DNA from: an uncultured Ruminococcus sp.
GTDB taxonomy: Bacteria; Bacillota; Clostridia; Lachnospirales; Lachnospiraceae
NCBI GenBank assembly: GCA_900541505.1
Contig: UQKK01000035.1
Location: 1-33,523, forward strand
Direction of reading: 5' to 3'
DNA: 33,523 bases
In this document: positions 24,307-32,186 of the stretch, one piece after another
How positions within the stretch are numbered: position 1 is the stretch's first letter
How the letters are laid out: each line of letters begins with the position of its first letter
Notes under the pieces: model-generated
What the model was told of the DNA's origin: nothing
The model's input: only the letters and a program-made list of their open reading frames with translations
Database searches by the model: none
Program-made: the position numbers and the translations under genes

Positions 24307-24338
24307 ACATTTAGAAACAAGATAAGGAGGTACAATCT

Positions 24339-25139
24339 ATGAAAACGATTTTTATTACCGGAGCATCTTCGGGCATCGGACGTGAAACCGCACAATACTT
24401 TTCCAGCCATGGATGGCAGGTCATCGCAACTATGAGAAATCTTACAAAAGCCGGTGACCTGCAGACTCTTCAAAATACCGTCCTATTGCCATTGGACCTG
24501 ACTGACCCCGCACAAATCCGCGAAACATGCCGTAAAGCATTAGAACGGTACGATGTAGATGTGCTGTTCAACAATGCGGGCTATGGAATTATGGCGCCAT
24601 TCGAGAAACTGCCCGAACAGGAAATCCGCAAATTATTCGATACGGATGTCATTGGCACCATGCTCGTGACACAGCAATTCATTCCTCACTTCAAAAAACG
24701 CGGGAAGGGTGTCATCCTGACAACGACATCCCTCGCAGGTATCATCGCTCTGCCGCGTGACGGCGCATATGGGGCAGCCAAGCGTGCGCAGCAGGGAATG
24801 GTGGAGTCTCTCTATTACGAACTGAAACCCTTTCATGTCAAAGTCGCTGCGATGATTCCAGGCGGAACAAAGACAAATTTTCAGACTCCAGTCAATATAC
24901 TGGACGGATACGAGGAAGCAGCCAAAAGACAGCGAGAGTACCTTCTTGACGGCAACGAAGAATTTCCGGGACCTTCCGAGGCGGCAAAAGTTGTCTGGGA
25001 TGCGGTAAATGATGGGCAAGACCAGATAAACTATCCCACAGATTCTGTGTGCGCGAAGCTCTATGAGCAGTATCGGGCTATGGATATGGAAGATTTTAAG
25101 CTTTCCTTCTATGAAAGGATTTTCGGAGAATCCAAATAA
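24339..25139 (+). CDS. Short-chain dehydrogenase/reductase (SDR) family oxidoreductase
   Basis: The 266-residue protein is a classical SDR with a Rossmann fold. The cofactor loop is TGASSGIG (7-14), followed by the structural NNAG (78-81). The catalytic residues are S131 (TTTSLAGI), Y144 and K148 (YGAAK). The TMRN sequence after the second strand suggests NADP(H) preference. The substrate is not readable from sequence. AAGGAGG lies 8 bases before the ATG. It is the only gene of its transcript and ends at a 17-bp bidirectional terminator. The divergent LysR gene is the likely regulator. Confidence 0.92.
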   Translation: MKTIFITGASSGIGRETAQYFSSHGWQVIATMRNLTKAGDLQTLQNTVLLPLDLTDPAQIRETCRKALERYDVDVLFNNAGYGIMAPFEKLPEQEIRKLFDTDVIGTMLVTQQFIPHFKKRGKGVILTTTSLAGIIALPRDGAYGAAKRAQQGMVESLYYELKPFHVKVAAMIPGGTKTNFQTPVNILDGYEEAAKRQREYLLDGNEEFPGPSEAAKVVWDAVNDGQDQINYPTDSVCAKLYEQYRAMDMEDFKLSFYERIFGESK

Positions 25140-25154
25140 ACCGCCCTGCGCGAA

Positions 25155-25209
25155 AAAACAGACCTTTTGCGATATATCAACTTCCAATCTACCGCAAAAG
25201 GTCTGTTTT
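25155..25209. terminator. Bidirectional terminator between SDR gene and pyrF
   Basis: A perfect 17-bp stem (25155-25171 with 25193-25209, AAAACAGACC...GGTCTGTTTT) with a 21-nt loop. Ends are T-rich on both strands. It serves the convergent SDR (+) and pyrF (-) genes. Confidence 0.85.
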
Positions 25210-25236
25210 CTTCTTATTTATTCATAGCATGCTATA

Positions 25237-26166
25237 TTATTTTGCTGCTGCCAGCGCACCGCTGATATCCTCCACCATGGCAATCACCGCTGCCCTCGAA
25301 GCGTCTCCGAAATTCTTCGCTCCATATTTCGCATATGCCTCCTGCTTGTACGCGGCTATGATTCCGCGGGAAGAATTTACGACTGCTCCCAGCCCGTCGT
25401 CATTAAAAAACGGCACTAAGTCCTTACCCTGTCCTCCCTGTGCGCCGTAGCCCGGCACAAGGATAAATGACTTCGGCATGATTTTTCTCAGGACACGTCC
25501 CATCTCCGGGTAAGTAGCCCCGACAACCGCTCCAATGTAGCTGTATTCCTTACCCATACACTCTTCGCCCCACTCGGCGACTTTCTCTCCCACCAGCTCG
25601 TACAGCGGGCGTCCGTCTATCAGGCGGTCCTGGAACTCCCCGCTGGAGGGATTGGATGTCTTGACAAGGATGAACAGCCCCCTGTTCTCCTCCTTACATA
25701 CATCCATGAAAGGATAGATTCCGTCTGAACCAAGATAAGGGTTCACGGTGATAAAGTCTTCGCCAAACGGAGTAAATTCGTTTCCTCTGATGCTGATTTT
25801 CCCCAGATGACCTCTCGCATAAGCTGTGGAAGTTGACCCGATATCTCCTCTTTTGATATCACCGATGACAACAAGGTCCTTGGATTTACAGTAATCCACT
25901 GTCCTTTTAAACACTTCGAGACCGGGAATCCCGAACTGCTCGTACATTGCTACCTGTGGTTTCACTGCCGGAATCAAGTCGTATGTCTTATCAATGATTT
26001 CTTTGTTGAACTGCCAGACAGCCTCGGCAGCCCCTTCCAGTGTTTCTCCAAATTCAGAAAACGCCGCTTCCTGTATATGTTCTGGAATGTAATTCAACAT
26101 CGGGTCCAGTCCTACAGCAATCGGCGCTCCTGTTTTTCTAATCTTTTCCACTAACTTATTAATCAT
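25237..26166 (-). CDS. pyrF: Orotidine 5'-phosphate decarboxylase (type 2)
   Basis: PyrF decarboxylates OMP to UMP, the last step of UMP synthesis. The 309 residues and the block DIKRGDIGST (103-112) mark the longer type 2 enzymes; IAVGLDP opens the barrel at 16-22. The C-terminal FILVPGYGAQGG block is the phosphate-binding loop. The ATG at 26164-26166 is chosen because GAGG lies 7 bases upstream; the frame is open 13 codons further without a site. No pyr genes are beside it except pyrE 2 kb away. Its own promoter should lie in the AT-rich 26170-26290, where several TATAAT-like boxes occur. Confidence 0.95.
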   Translation of the reverse strand: MINKLVEKIRKTGAPIAVGLDPMLNYIPEHIQEAAFSEFGETLEGAAEAVWQFNKEIIDKTYDLIPAVKPQVAMYEQFGIPGLEVFKRTVDYCKSKDLVVIGDIKRGDIGSTSTAYARGHLGKISIRGNEFTPFGEDFITVNPYLGSDGIYPFMDVCKEENRGLFILVKTSNPSSGEFQDRLIDGRPLYELVGEKVAEWGEECMGKEYSYIGAVVGATYPEMGRVLRKIMPKSFILVPGYGAQGGQGKDLVPFFNDDGLGAVVNSSRGIIAAYKQEAYAKYGAKNFGDASRAAVIAMVEDISGALAAAK

Positions 26167-26296
26167 TGTTTTTCCTCTTTCTCTTTTTGTTCTTATACAG
26201 CTCAAAAATTATTCAACTAATATAATAACATAAAACCGCCCGATTATAAATTAATTTTTTCTAATATTAGATATTTTTTGGTATCCGTTCAACCAT

Positions 26297-26356
26297 ACAG
26301 TCTTGCAATTGGCTCTGCTTAGGCGGCAGCAAATATACCGCCTAAGCTCTGACTGT
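26297..26356 (-). terminator. Hairpin after the uptake operon
   Basis: CTTAGGCGG (26318-26326) pairs perfectly with CCGCCTAAG (26338-26346). An outer 6-bp pairing, ACAGTC/GACTGT (26297-26302 with 26351-26356), encloses it. It starts 2 bp after the lipoprotein gene's stop codon. There is no clear T run, so termination is inferred from position. Confidence 0.5.
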
Positions 26357-26357
26357 T

Positions 26358-27455
26358 TCAGGACTGTGAGAGAATATCCTGAATTTGTGCCTCATCGGGC
26401 ACGACATGGTAGAACAGCTCATAAAATTCTGCTATTTTTTCTTCAATATCCACATTGTAAACCTCCGGGTACAAAAGTTCGCCCAGCCACCACACTCCAA
26501 TCATCCTGTTTACAGACGGCGGGCTGTTCATGTAGCTGTAGGGCTTATATGGGATAACAAAAATCCGTCCTTCCTGTACTGCTGTCACATCCTGCCACAG
26601 GCTGTCCTGCGTGATTCCCTCATACAGCCATGGAGTCTCTGCCAGAATAAAATCCGGCTGCCACACAAGTATCTGCTCAAATGATACGGTTCCCACCCTC
26701 GCCGAGAGCGCATCCTTTTGTGCCGCGTTGACGGCTCCAATCCGCTCCACTACATCCGCATGAATGGACTCTTCCGTGGTTGTGGTCAGTCCGTCATCCC
26801 CCATCGCGAAATAGACGGTCTTTCTCTCCTCCTCTGGAATCTGCGCGGCTTTTTTATCCGCATAGGCCAGGGTATCCTCACAGTACTGTGCCAGCGTCTG
26901 CGCCCGCTCCGGCTCGCAGCCCAGTTCTCCCAGAGTGCGGTATGCTTCCGCCATGGTCGGCAGCGTTGCCTCCACAAAGATGACAGGAATGCCTATCTGC
27001 TCCTGCAGACCGTCCAAATCTTCCGCCATATTTTCTTTCTTTTCTCCGATATCGATGATGACATCGGGCTGCGCTTCCATCAGTGCCTCCAAATTGAGAG
27101 TCGCGCCGCTCCCATAGAGCTGCCCGAACAGCGGGAGATTTAAATATTTTTCATCTACAAAATCAAACGCATAATCCGTAAATCTCTGCGACAGTCCGCA
27201 GAGCATATCCGGGCACAGAGTATACAGCATCACCTGTGCCACCATCCCTGACGGCGCCACGCTCTCAATCGTCTCCGGGAGTTCCACTTCTCTCCCCACG
27301 GAATCCGTAAACATCCGTGTTCCGTTATCCGTCTCTGTCTTCGTCTGCTCTTTCTGTGCTTTCTGTCCTCCTGAAGCCGGACTGCCGCAGGACACCGCTG
27401 CAAGGAGCACAGTGAACACAAGCAGCAATATGATTCCCTTTTTTACTCTACTCAA
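26358..27455 (-). CDS. ABC transporter substrate-binding lipoprotein (iron-siderophore/heme/cobalamin class)
   Basis: A 365-residue cluster A substrate-binding protein, the extracellular component of the three-gene uptake system. The TTG start at 27453-27455 gives MSRVKKGIILLLVFTVLLAAVSC, an ideal lipoprotein signal with the acylated Cys at 23. AAAGGAG lies 6 bases upstream, and the in-frame ATG and GTG further up have no site. The mature part has the helical-backbone fold markers RMFTDSVGREVELPETIESVAPS, LNLEALMEAQPDVIID and FEQILVWQPDFILAE. The ligand cannot be told from sequence; tungstate/molybdate-like anions are less likely. It is the last gene of the permease-ATPase-lipoprotein operon and ends at a hairpin. 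Confidence 0.88.
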   Translation of the reverse strand: MSRVKKGIILLLVFTVLLAAVSCGSPASGGQKAQKEQTKTETDNGTRMFTDSVGREVELPETIESVAPSGMVAQVMLYTLCPDMLCGLSQRFTDYAFDFVDEKYLNLPLFGQLYGSGATLNLEALMEAQPDVIIDIGEKKENMAEDLDGLQEQIGIPVIFVEATLPTMAEAYRTLGELGCEPERAQTLAQYCEDTLAYADKKAAQIPEEERKTVYFAMGDDGLTTTTEESIHADVVERIGAVNAAQKDALSARVGTVSFEQILVWQPDFILAETPWLYEGITQDSLWQDVTAVQEGRIFVIPYKPYSYMNSPPSVNRMIGVWWLGELLYPEVYNVDIEEKIAEFYELFYHVVPDEAQIQDILSQS

Positions 27456-27490
27456 TGGCTTCTCCTTTCCTGATGACATGGAGCTGCCGC

Positions 27491-27530
27491 CCACCGCCTA
27501 GAGGCGGGAGTCATCTCCTGTCTGATATAT
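27491..27530 (+). repeat. Half copy of the hairpin repeat at the 3' end of the ATPase gene
   Basis: CACCGCCTAGAGGCGGGAGTCATCT and TCTGATATA match the last 40 bp of the element at 7973-8016 with small gaps. The hairpin CCGCCT/AGGCGG is kept. The minus strand supplies the last codons and the TAG stop (27498-27500) of the ATPase gene. Confidence 0.65.
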
Positions 27531-28298
27531 AGATTTTGGTATACACACCTTGACACTGCTTCCGGACACGGAATACAGCTCCATGTCTATGTGATACATT
27601 TCCGCTAAAAGCTCCTCTGTCAAAATCTTCTGCGGACTGCCAATCCCCGCCGCGCGTCCATCCAAAAGGGCGAGCGCCTGGTCCGCAAATAAAAAGGCAT
27701 GCTCCGGATTGTGTGTGGACTGTATGACAAGATATCCCTCCTGCGCCAGTCTCTTCAAAGATTCCAGCAGCCGAATCTGATTGCCGTAGTCTAAGTTGGC
27801 GCACGGCTCATCCATGATGAGTATTTTCGTCTGCTGCGCCAGCGCTCTGGCAATCAGTACCATCTGCTGCTCTCCGCCGCTGATTTCCCCGTAGGAACGG
27901 TCCGCCAGATATTCGATTCCCACCTGCCTAAGCGCCGCTTCCGCTGCTTCCTTCTGCGCTCTGCCGGGGCTTTCGAATCTCCCCAGGGAAGCGGTCGTCC
28001 CAAGCAGCACCATATCCCGAACCGGAAATGAATACACGCTGCCGTGCGTCTGGGGTATATACGCCGCCTGCCTCGCCATCTCCCGGTTTGACATCTCGCG
28101 GATATCTCTGCCGTTTATGAGAATGTTCCCCTCATACCCCCGCAGAAGCCCCAGGATACAGCGGAACATCGTACTTTTCCCCGCCCCGTTTCTCCCCAGC
28201 ACGCACACGACATTTCCCTCCTCAAAGGAAAAATCCACTCCCTTCAGGACCGCATGTCTGTCATATGAATATCTCAAGCCTTCAACCGTAATTCCCAT
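27498..28298 (-). CDS. ABC transporter ATP-binding protein (FecE/BtuD/FhuC type)
   Basis: A 266-residue ATPase of a siderophore/heme/cobalamin importer. Walker A is GRNGAGKST (35-43), Q-loop Q83, signature ISGGEQQ (139-145), Walker B KILIMDEP (158-165) and switch His196. It begins 12 bp after the permease stop. The final residues (YQTGDDSRL) and the TAG stop are encoded by the hairpin repeat at 27491-27530, so the original C-terminus has probably been altered; this part is outside the conserved ATPase fold and need not harm function. Confidence 0.93.
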   Translation of the reverse strand: MGITVEGLRYSYDRHAVLKGVDFSFEEGNVVCVLGRNGAGKSTMFRCILGLLRGYEGNILINGRDIREMSNREMARQAAYIPQTHGSVYSFPVRDMVLLGTTASLGRFESPGRAQKEAAEAALRQVGIEYLADRSYGEISGGEQQMVLIARALAQQTKILIMDEPCANLDYGNQIRLLESLKRLAQEGYLVIQSTHNPEHAFLFADQALALLDGRAAGIGSPQKILTEELLAEMYHIDMELYSVSGSSVKVCIPKSIYQTGDDSRL

Positions 28299-28310
28299 AT
28301 CGTCTCCCTC

Positions 28311-29375
28311 TCACAATGTCTTTCCCTCTTTTAAAATCAGGTACAAAAAGAACGGTGCGCCAACAAACGCTGTCAGAATCCCGATAGGCACCTCGCTGGT
28401 CGAAATCAGCCGGGAAACATTATCTACAATGAGCATATAGCTGCCTCCCAGAAGGAGGGAAGCCGGAAGCATAACGCGGTAATCATTGCCTACCAGCATA
28501 CGGGACAGATGGGGAATCACCAGTCCCACCCATCCAATCAGACCGCTGACAGAGACCGCTGCCGCCGTGATGAGCGTGGCGCAGATGATAATAATCCACC
28601 GGACATTTCTCGTGTTGACTCCGATGCATCTCGCCTCCTCCTCGCCCAGCGTCAGGACATTTATCTTCCACCTGAGCAGAAAGACGGGCAGGATTCCCAA
28701 AATAATCAAAGGTCCCGCAAATCGCACGTCCTCCAGCCGTATAGATGTCAGACTTCCCATCAGCCAGTAAGTGATAGCGGGAAGTGTATTATTCGTGTCC
28801 GCCACCAGCTTGAGAAAAGAAACTGCCGCGGAGAAGAGGGAGCTGACCATGGTTCCCGCCAGAACCAGCCCCAGCACCTGGCTGCTCTTTACCCTGCTCC
28901 CAATCAGACACACCAGCAGCACTGCCCCTATCCCGAAAACAAACGCCGAGCCTGTCACAACGGAATAGGACATGGAGAAATACAGCCCTAAAGCCGCGCC
29001 GAATCCAGCCCCTGAGGAGGCGCCCAGAACGCTGGGCGATACCATGGGATTCTGGAAAATCCCCTGATACGCGGCTCCCGCGCAGGATAATCCCGCGCCT
29101 ATCAAAGACGCCATCATCACACGGGGAAAGCGCACCTGGAAAAGCACGTTTTCCACAGACGGCTGCCACGTGGGTTCTATGGGAAATACCTTTGACAACA
29201 GCACTTCTATCAGTGTTTTGGGAGAAACCGGGTAGCGACCGAGAAAAAAGGACAGAAAAAAGCAGACAACAAAAAGGACAGAGAGTCCCGCCATACGCCG
29301 GAATATCTTTCTCTTTTCCCTTATGACTCCGTCTTGTTTTTTCATATCCTTCCCCTGCCTTTTCTTGTCCGTCAT
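28311..29375 (-). CDS. FecCD family ABC transporter permease
   Basis: A 354-residue permease of the BtuC/FhuB/FecCD family with about nine or ten membrane segments. Characteristic blocks are FFLGRYPVSPKTLIEVLL, VLFQVRFPRVMMASLIGAGLSCAGAAYQGIFQNPMVSPSVLGASSGAGFGA, and the cytoplasmic coupling segment HLSRMLVGNDYRVMLPAS near the C-terminus, followed by EVPIGILTAFVGAPFFLYLI. The start at 29375 has GGGGAG 6 bases upstream. It is the first gene of the operon permease-ATPase-lipoprotein. The 120 bp before it are too short to hold a cobalamin riboswitch, and none of its motifs is visible, which argues weakly for iron or heme over cobalamin. Confidence 0.93.
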   Translation of the reverse strand: MTDKKRQGKDMKKQDGVIREKRKIFRRMAGLSVLFVVCFFLSFFLGRYPVSPKTLIEVLLSKVFPIEPTWQPSVENVLFQVRFPRVMMASLIGAGLSCAGAAYQGIFQNPMVSPSVLGASSGAGFGAALGLYFSMSYSVVTGSAFVFGIGAVLLVCLIGSRVKSSQVLGLVLAGTMVSSLFSAAVSFLKLVADTNNTLPAITYWLMGSLTSIRLEDVRFAGPLIILGILPVFLLRWKINVLTLGEEEARCIGVNTRNVRWIIIICATLITAAAVSVSGLIGWVGLVIPHLSRMLVGNDYRVMLPASLLLGGSYMLIVDNVSRLISTSEVPIGILTAFVGAPFFLYLILKEGKTL

Positions 29376-29447
29376 TACTTTCTCCCCAATTCTTTCATCT
29401 TATCGAATCGTCTTCTTTATATTACCACGTTTTCCCGTATCGTCATG

Positions 29448-29479
29448 CAGGCCCCGTCCCCTTTTCGGTACGGAGCCTG
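29448..29479 (-). terminator. Hairpin after the LRR surface-protein gene
   Basis: CAGGCCCCGT (29448-29457) and ACGGAGCCTG (29470-29479) pair over 10 bp with one G-U on the minus strand and a 12-nt loop. It lies 16 bp past the stop. No T run follows, so it is a weak terminator call. Confidence 0.45.
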
Positions 29480-29494
29480 TAAAAAGTAAGCTTC

Positions 29495-32092
29495 TTATGC
29501 CTTTTTATTTTTTCTGTAAACGCCTGCCGCCACACAGCCCGCTGCCACAGCCGCAGCCGCCAGCATAACCATGAGATAGTTGTCTGCGAAGTCGTTATCT
29601 CCTGTATTGACAGCTTTTCCGCTTACAACAGGACCCTTTCCCGCTGTCGTGCTTGCCGCGCCGGTATTGCCGCCTGCCCAGCCTGCGCCGGAACCGTTGC
29701 CGCCGATGTTGACGCTGGAACCAGCTCCCTTATAACGGAAAGTCGGAGAACAGCTCGGTGTCAGCTTCACGCTGCCGCCAATCGTCCCGCATCCGCAGGT
29801 CGCCAGAGTCCCCGATGCGCTGCGCGCGTGAATCGTTGAATTGCCGTTGTCACTGCGTACGATTGCGCCCTCTTCCTTTGCCAGCTCTTCAATCTTATCG
29901 TAGCTTCCGTTGGAGTAATCATCATCTGTTAATTCTTCCGTTGTCCAGTAGAAACCATCATCCCGCAGTTCATAGTATTCACCGGGATTTACCTGGTAGC
30001 AGTCAAAAATATCTCTCTTGAGATTCTTGTTCCCGTATTCAATCACGAGACTGTCCTCACAGTTTGCGAAGGAGCACGCCTCTGTTTTCTCAATAGCTGC
30101 CGGCATATACACATACTGCATGGATTTACAGCCAAAGAATGTATCCACAGGCATGGATGTCATCTTGATTGTCTCCGGAAATTCCACGGAAGTGAGATAC
30201 GTACAGTTCTCAAATGTGCAGGTACCCAGTTTTTCCAGATACGCCGGCATCTTCACTGTGGTCAGTCCGCCGTCTGTAAAGTTGCAGTCTCTGAATGTAC
30301 AGCTTCCTATCTCCGTGATGCTGTCAGGCAGTACGATGGAAGTCAGACGGCTGCCTGAAAATACGCAGTCCTCAAGTACTTTCACGCTGTTCGGGAGGGT
30401 GATTTCCCGCAGTGCAAAGCAGTAACTGAAACATCCGTCCTCCAATGTCTCAACAGAATCCGGAAGCGCTACGCTCTTTAGCCCTGTACAGTGATTAAAG
30501 GCATATTCACCGATGGAGGTCAGCTTAGAGCCTTCTGCGAAATCTACAGAAGCTAAGTCTGCACTGCCGTAGAACGCTCTCGCACCGAGCTCTGTCACAC
30601 TCTTTGGTATCGTGACTGCCGTAAGCTTGCTGTGCTCGAACGCTTCCTCGCCGATGCTCACCAGTCCCTCCGGCAGAGTCACCTGCGTTACGCCGCAGCG
30701 GTCAAATGCCCGGTAACCGATGGTCTTCAGTGTGGAGGGAAGATTTACAGTCTCGCAGTTGTCAAGTCCGTAGAACATTCCTTCTGTTATCTCTGTGACA
30801 CCCTCCGCCACAGTGACAGTCTTCAGCTTGCTGCATCCATCGTAGACATATTCTCCCATGTCGATATTCGGATAAATCGTCACACTCTCTAAGTTTGTCT
30901 GCATAAAGGCGCGGTCGCCAATCTCTTTTAAGCTCTCCGGATAAACTACAGATTTCAGTTTTGAAGTATTTGAAAATGCATAATCTGCCTTAAACGCATC
31001 CGCCGCGATTTTCTCAACACCGTCCGGCACCTGGTATTCCTCCGCCTGTCTGCCGTGCGGATATGTAATCAGAGTCTTTCCGTCCTTAGTAAAGAGCACG
31101 CCATCGATATCTTTGTATACCGTATTTCCTTCTGCCACTTTAATCGATTCCAGCTTGCTGTCCATCGCCATCTTAAACGCCAGGTCTCCGATGGAGGCAA
31201 CACTTGCCGGTATCTCTACTGTCGTCAGGCTGCTGCACTGCTGGAAGGCATTTTCTCCGATGCTCTGCAGATTGCCGCTCAATTTTATGGACTCCATTTT
31301 CAGGCATTTCGCGAATGCGGAATTTCCAATCGAAACAATCGTATCCGGCATTGTCACGGATGTAATCTTAAGCCGTCCCGCTGTCTCTGTTGTAGCGCCC
31401 ATGGCATCAAAGGCATTGTCCGCAATCGCTGTGACCGGTTTACCATTATACTGGTCCGGTATCACAACATCTCCGCCTTCTCCTGTATATCCTGTGACAG
31501 TCACGCCCTCCCCGTTCTCCTCAAACTGGATGTCATTGGAAGGAGTCGGCTGGGGTTCCGTACCTGTGCCGCCCTCGCCTGAGTCTCCCGTGTTCGGGAA
31601 AGTCTCTATCGTCCACTCAAAAGCAGGCATCCAATACGCATCATTCAACGCCTCCTCTAAATCCGCCTTGTACTGTTCCTGGCAATGGAATGTCACAGAC
31701 TCTGCGCAATCTGCGATAGGTTCACCTGCAAACAGCGGAATCCCTCCCTCAAACGTCACTTCTGACAGCGACCCGCAAGCGTAAAACGCCTGGTTTGCAA
31801 GATAAGTAACTGTTTCCGGAATCACTACAGAAGTGATATCATCTACCATAAAAAACGCATACGTGTCTATGGATGTAACATTCTCTCCTCTTATCGTCGA
31901 AGGGATGACAACCTCCGTATCACTTCCCGTATATCCGCTGATGACTCCGCCTGAGAAATCAAAATCATTCTCATTACTTGGTTCCTGCGCGCGGCTCTCC
32001 CCGGCTCCCATATAGAAAACACCGGATAGAGACAGCAGCGCCGCCAGCACCACCGCAAGGCATGCACTGACACCTCTCTTCATAAATTTCAT
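29495..32092 (-). CDS. BspA-like leucine-rich repeat surface protein with C-terminal anchor
   Basis: An 865-residue secreted protein. The ATG at 32090-32092 is chosen because AAAGGAGG lies 7 bases upstream. Residues 1-35 are a signal peptide (KRGVSACLAVVLAALLSLSGVFYMGAG). Most of the protein is a run of 22-24-residue BspA/TpLRR (LRR_5) repeats of the form 'L.SV.LPDSV..IG..AF..C', interrupted by a spacer after about 150 residues (GEGGTGTEPQPTPSND). Beyond the repeats is a Gly/Ser/Thr-rich stalk with a small Cys cluster (CGCGTIGG...SCSP). The end is NTGD (829-832), a hydrophobic helix (about 839-858) and RKNKKA, which resembles a sortase signal of the xxxTGD kind. Related proteins mediate adhesion or binding, but the ligand here is unknown. 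Confidence 0.88.
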   Translation of the reverse strand: MKFMKRGVSACLAVVLAALLSLSGVFYMGAGESRAQEPSNENDFDFSGGVISGYTGSDTEVVIPSTIRGENVTSIDTYAFFMVDDITSVVIPETVTYLANQAFYACGSLSEVTFEGGIPLFAGEPIADCAESVTFHCQEQYKADLEEALNDAYWMPAFEWTIETFPNTGDSGEGGTGTEPQPTPSNDIQFEENGEGVTVTGYTGEGGDVVIPDQYNGKPVTAIADNAFDAMGATTETAGRLKITSVTMPDTIVSIGNSAFAKCLKMESIKLSGNLQSIGENAFQQCSSLTTVEIPASVASIGDLAFKMAMDSKLESIKVAEGNTVYKDIDGVLFTKDGKTLITYPHGRQAEEYQVPDGVEKIAADAFKADYAFSNTSKLKSVVYPESLKEIGDRAFMQTNLESVTIYPNIDMGEYVYDGCSKLKTVTVAEGVTEITEGMFYGLDNCETVNLPSTLKTIGYRAFDRCGVTQVTLPEGLVSIGEEAFEHSKLTAVTIPKSVTELGARAFYGSADLASVDFAEGSKLTSIGEYAFNHCTGLKSVALPDSVETLEDGCFSYCFALREITLPNSVKVLEDCVFSGSRLTSIVLPDSITEIGSCTFRDCNFTDGGLTTVKMPAYLEKLGTCTFENCTYLTSVEFPETIKMTSMPVDTFFGCKSMQYVYMPAAIEKTEACSFANCEDSLVIEYGNKNLKRDIFDCYQVNPGEYYELRDDGFYWTTEELTDDDYSNGSYDKIEELAKEEGAIVRSDNGNSTIHARSASGTLATCGCGTIGGSVKLTPSCSPTFRYKGAGSSVNIGGNGSGAGWAGGNTGAASTTAGKGPVVSGKAVNTGDNDFADNYLMVMLAAAAVAAGCVAAGVYRKNKKA

Positions 32093-32142
32093 CTTTTTTC
32101 CTCCTTTCGACAGTCCTTTTCTCTGCCTGCTTATATTTTTGG

Positions 32143-32186
32143 TACTCACCGCCTATAGAGGCGGGAGTCCTCTCCCTCTGATATAC
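32143..32186 (+). repeat. Half copy of the hairpin repeat at the 3' end of the transglutaminase-like gene
   Basis: These 44 bp match 7973-8016 with only two mismatches. The stem ACTC(A)CCGCCT-ATAG-AGGCGGGAGT is intact. The minus strand encodes the last residues YIRGRGLPPL and the TAG stop (32153-32155) of the lipoprotein gene. A further TGA in another frame follows within 10 bases. Confidence 0.8.

Noticed and set aside
29376..29494. Cobalamin or other riboswitch ahead of the FecCD-type uptake operon
   Set aside because: The space is about 120 bp and holds only a terminator-like hairpin. No B12-box or other aptamer core is visible.
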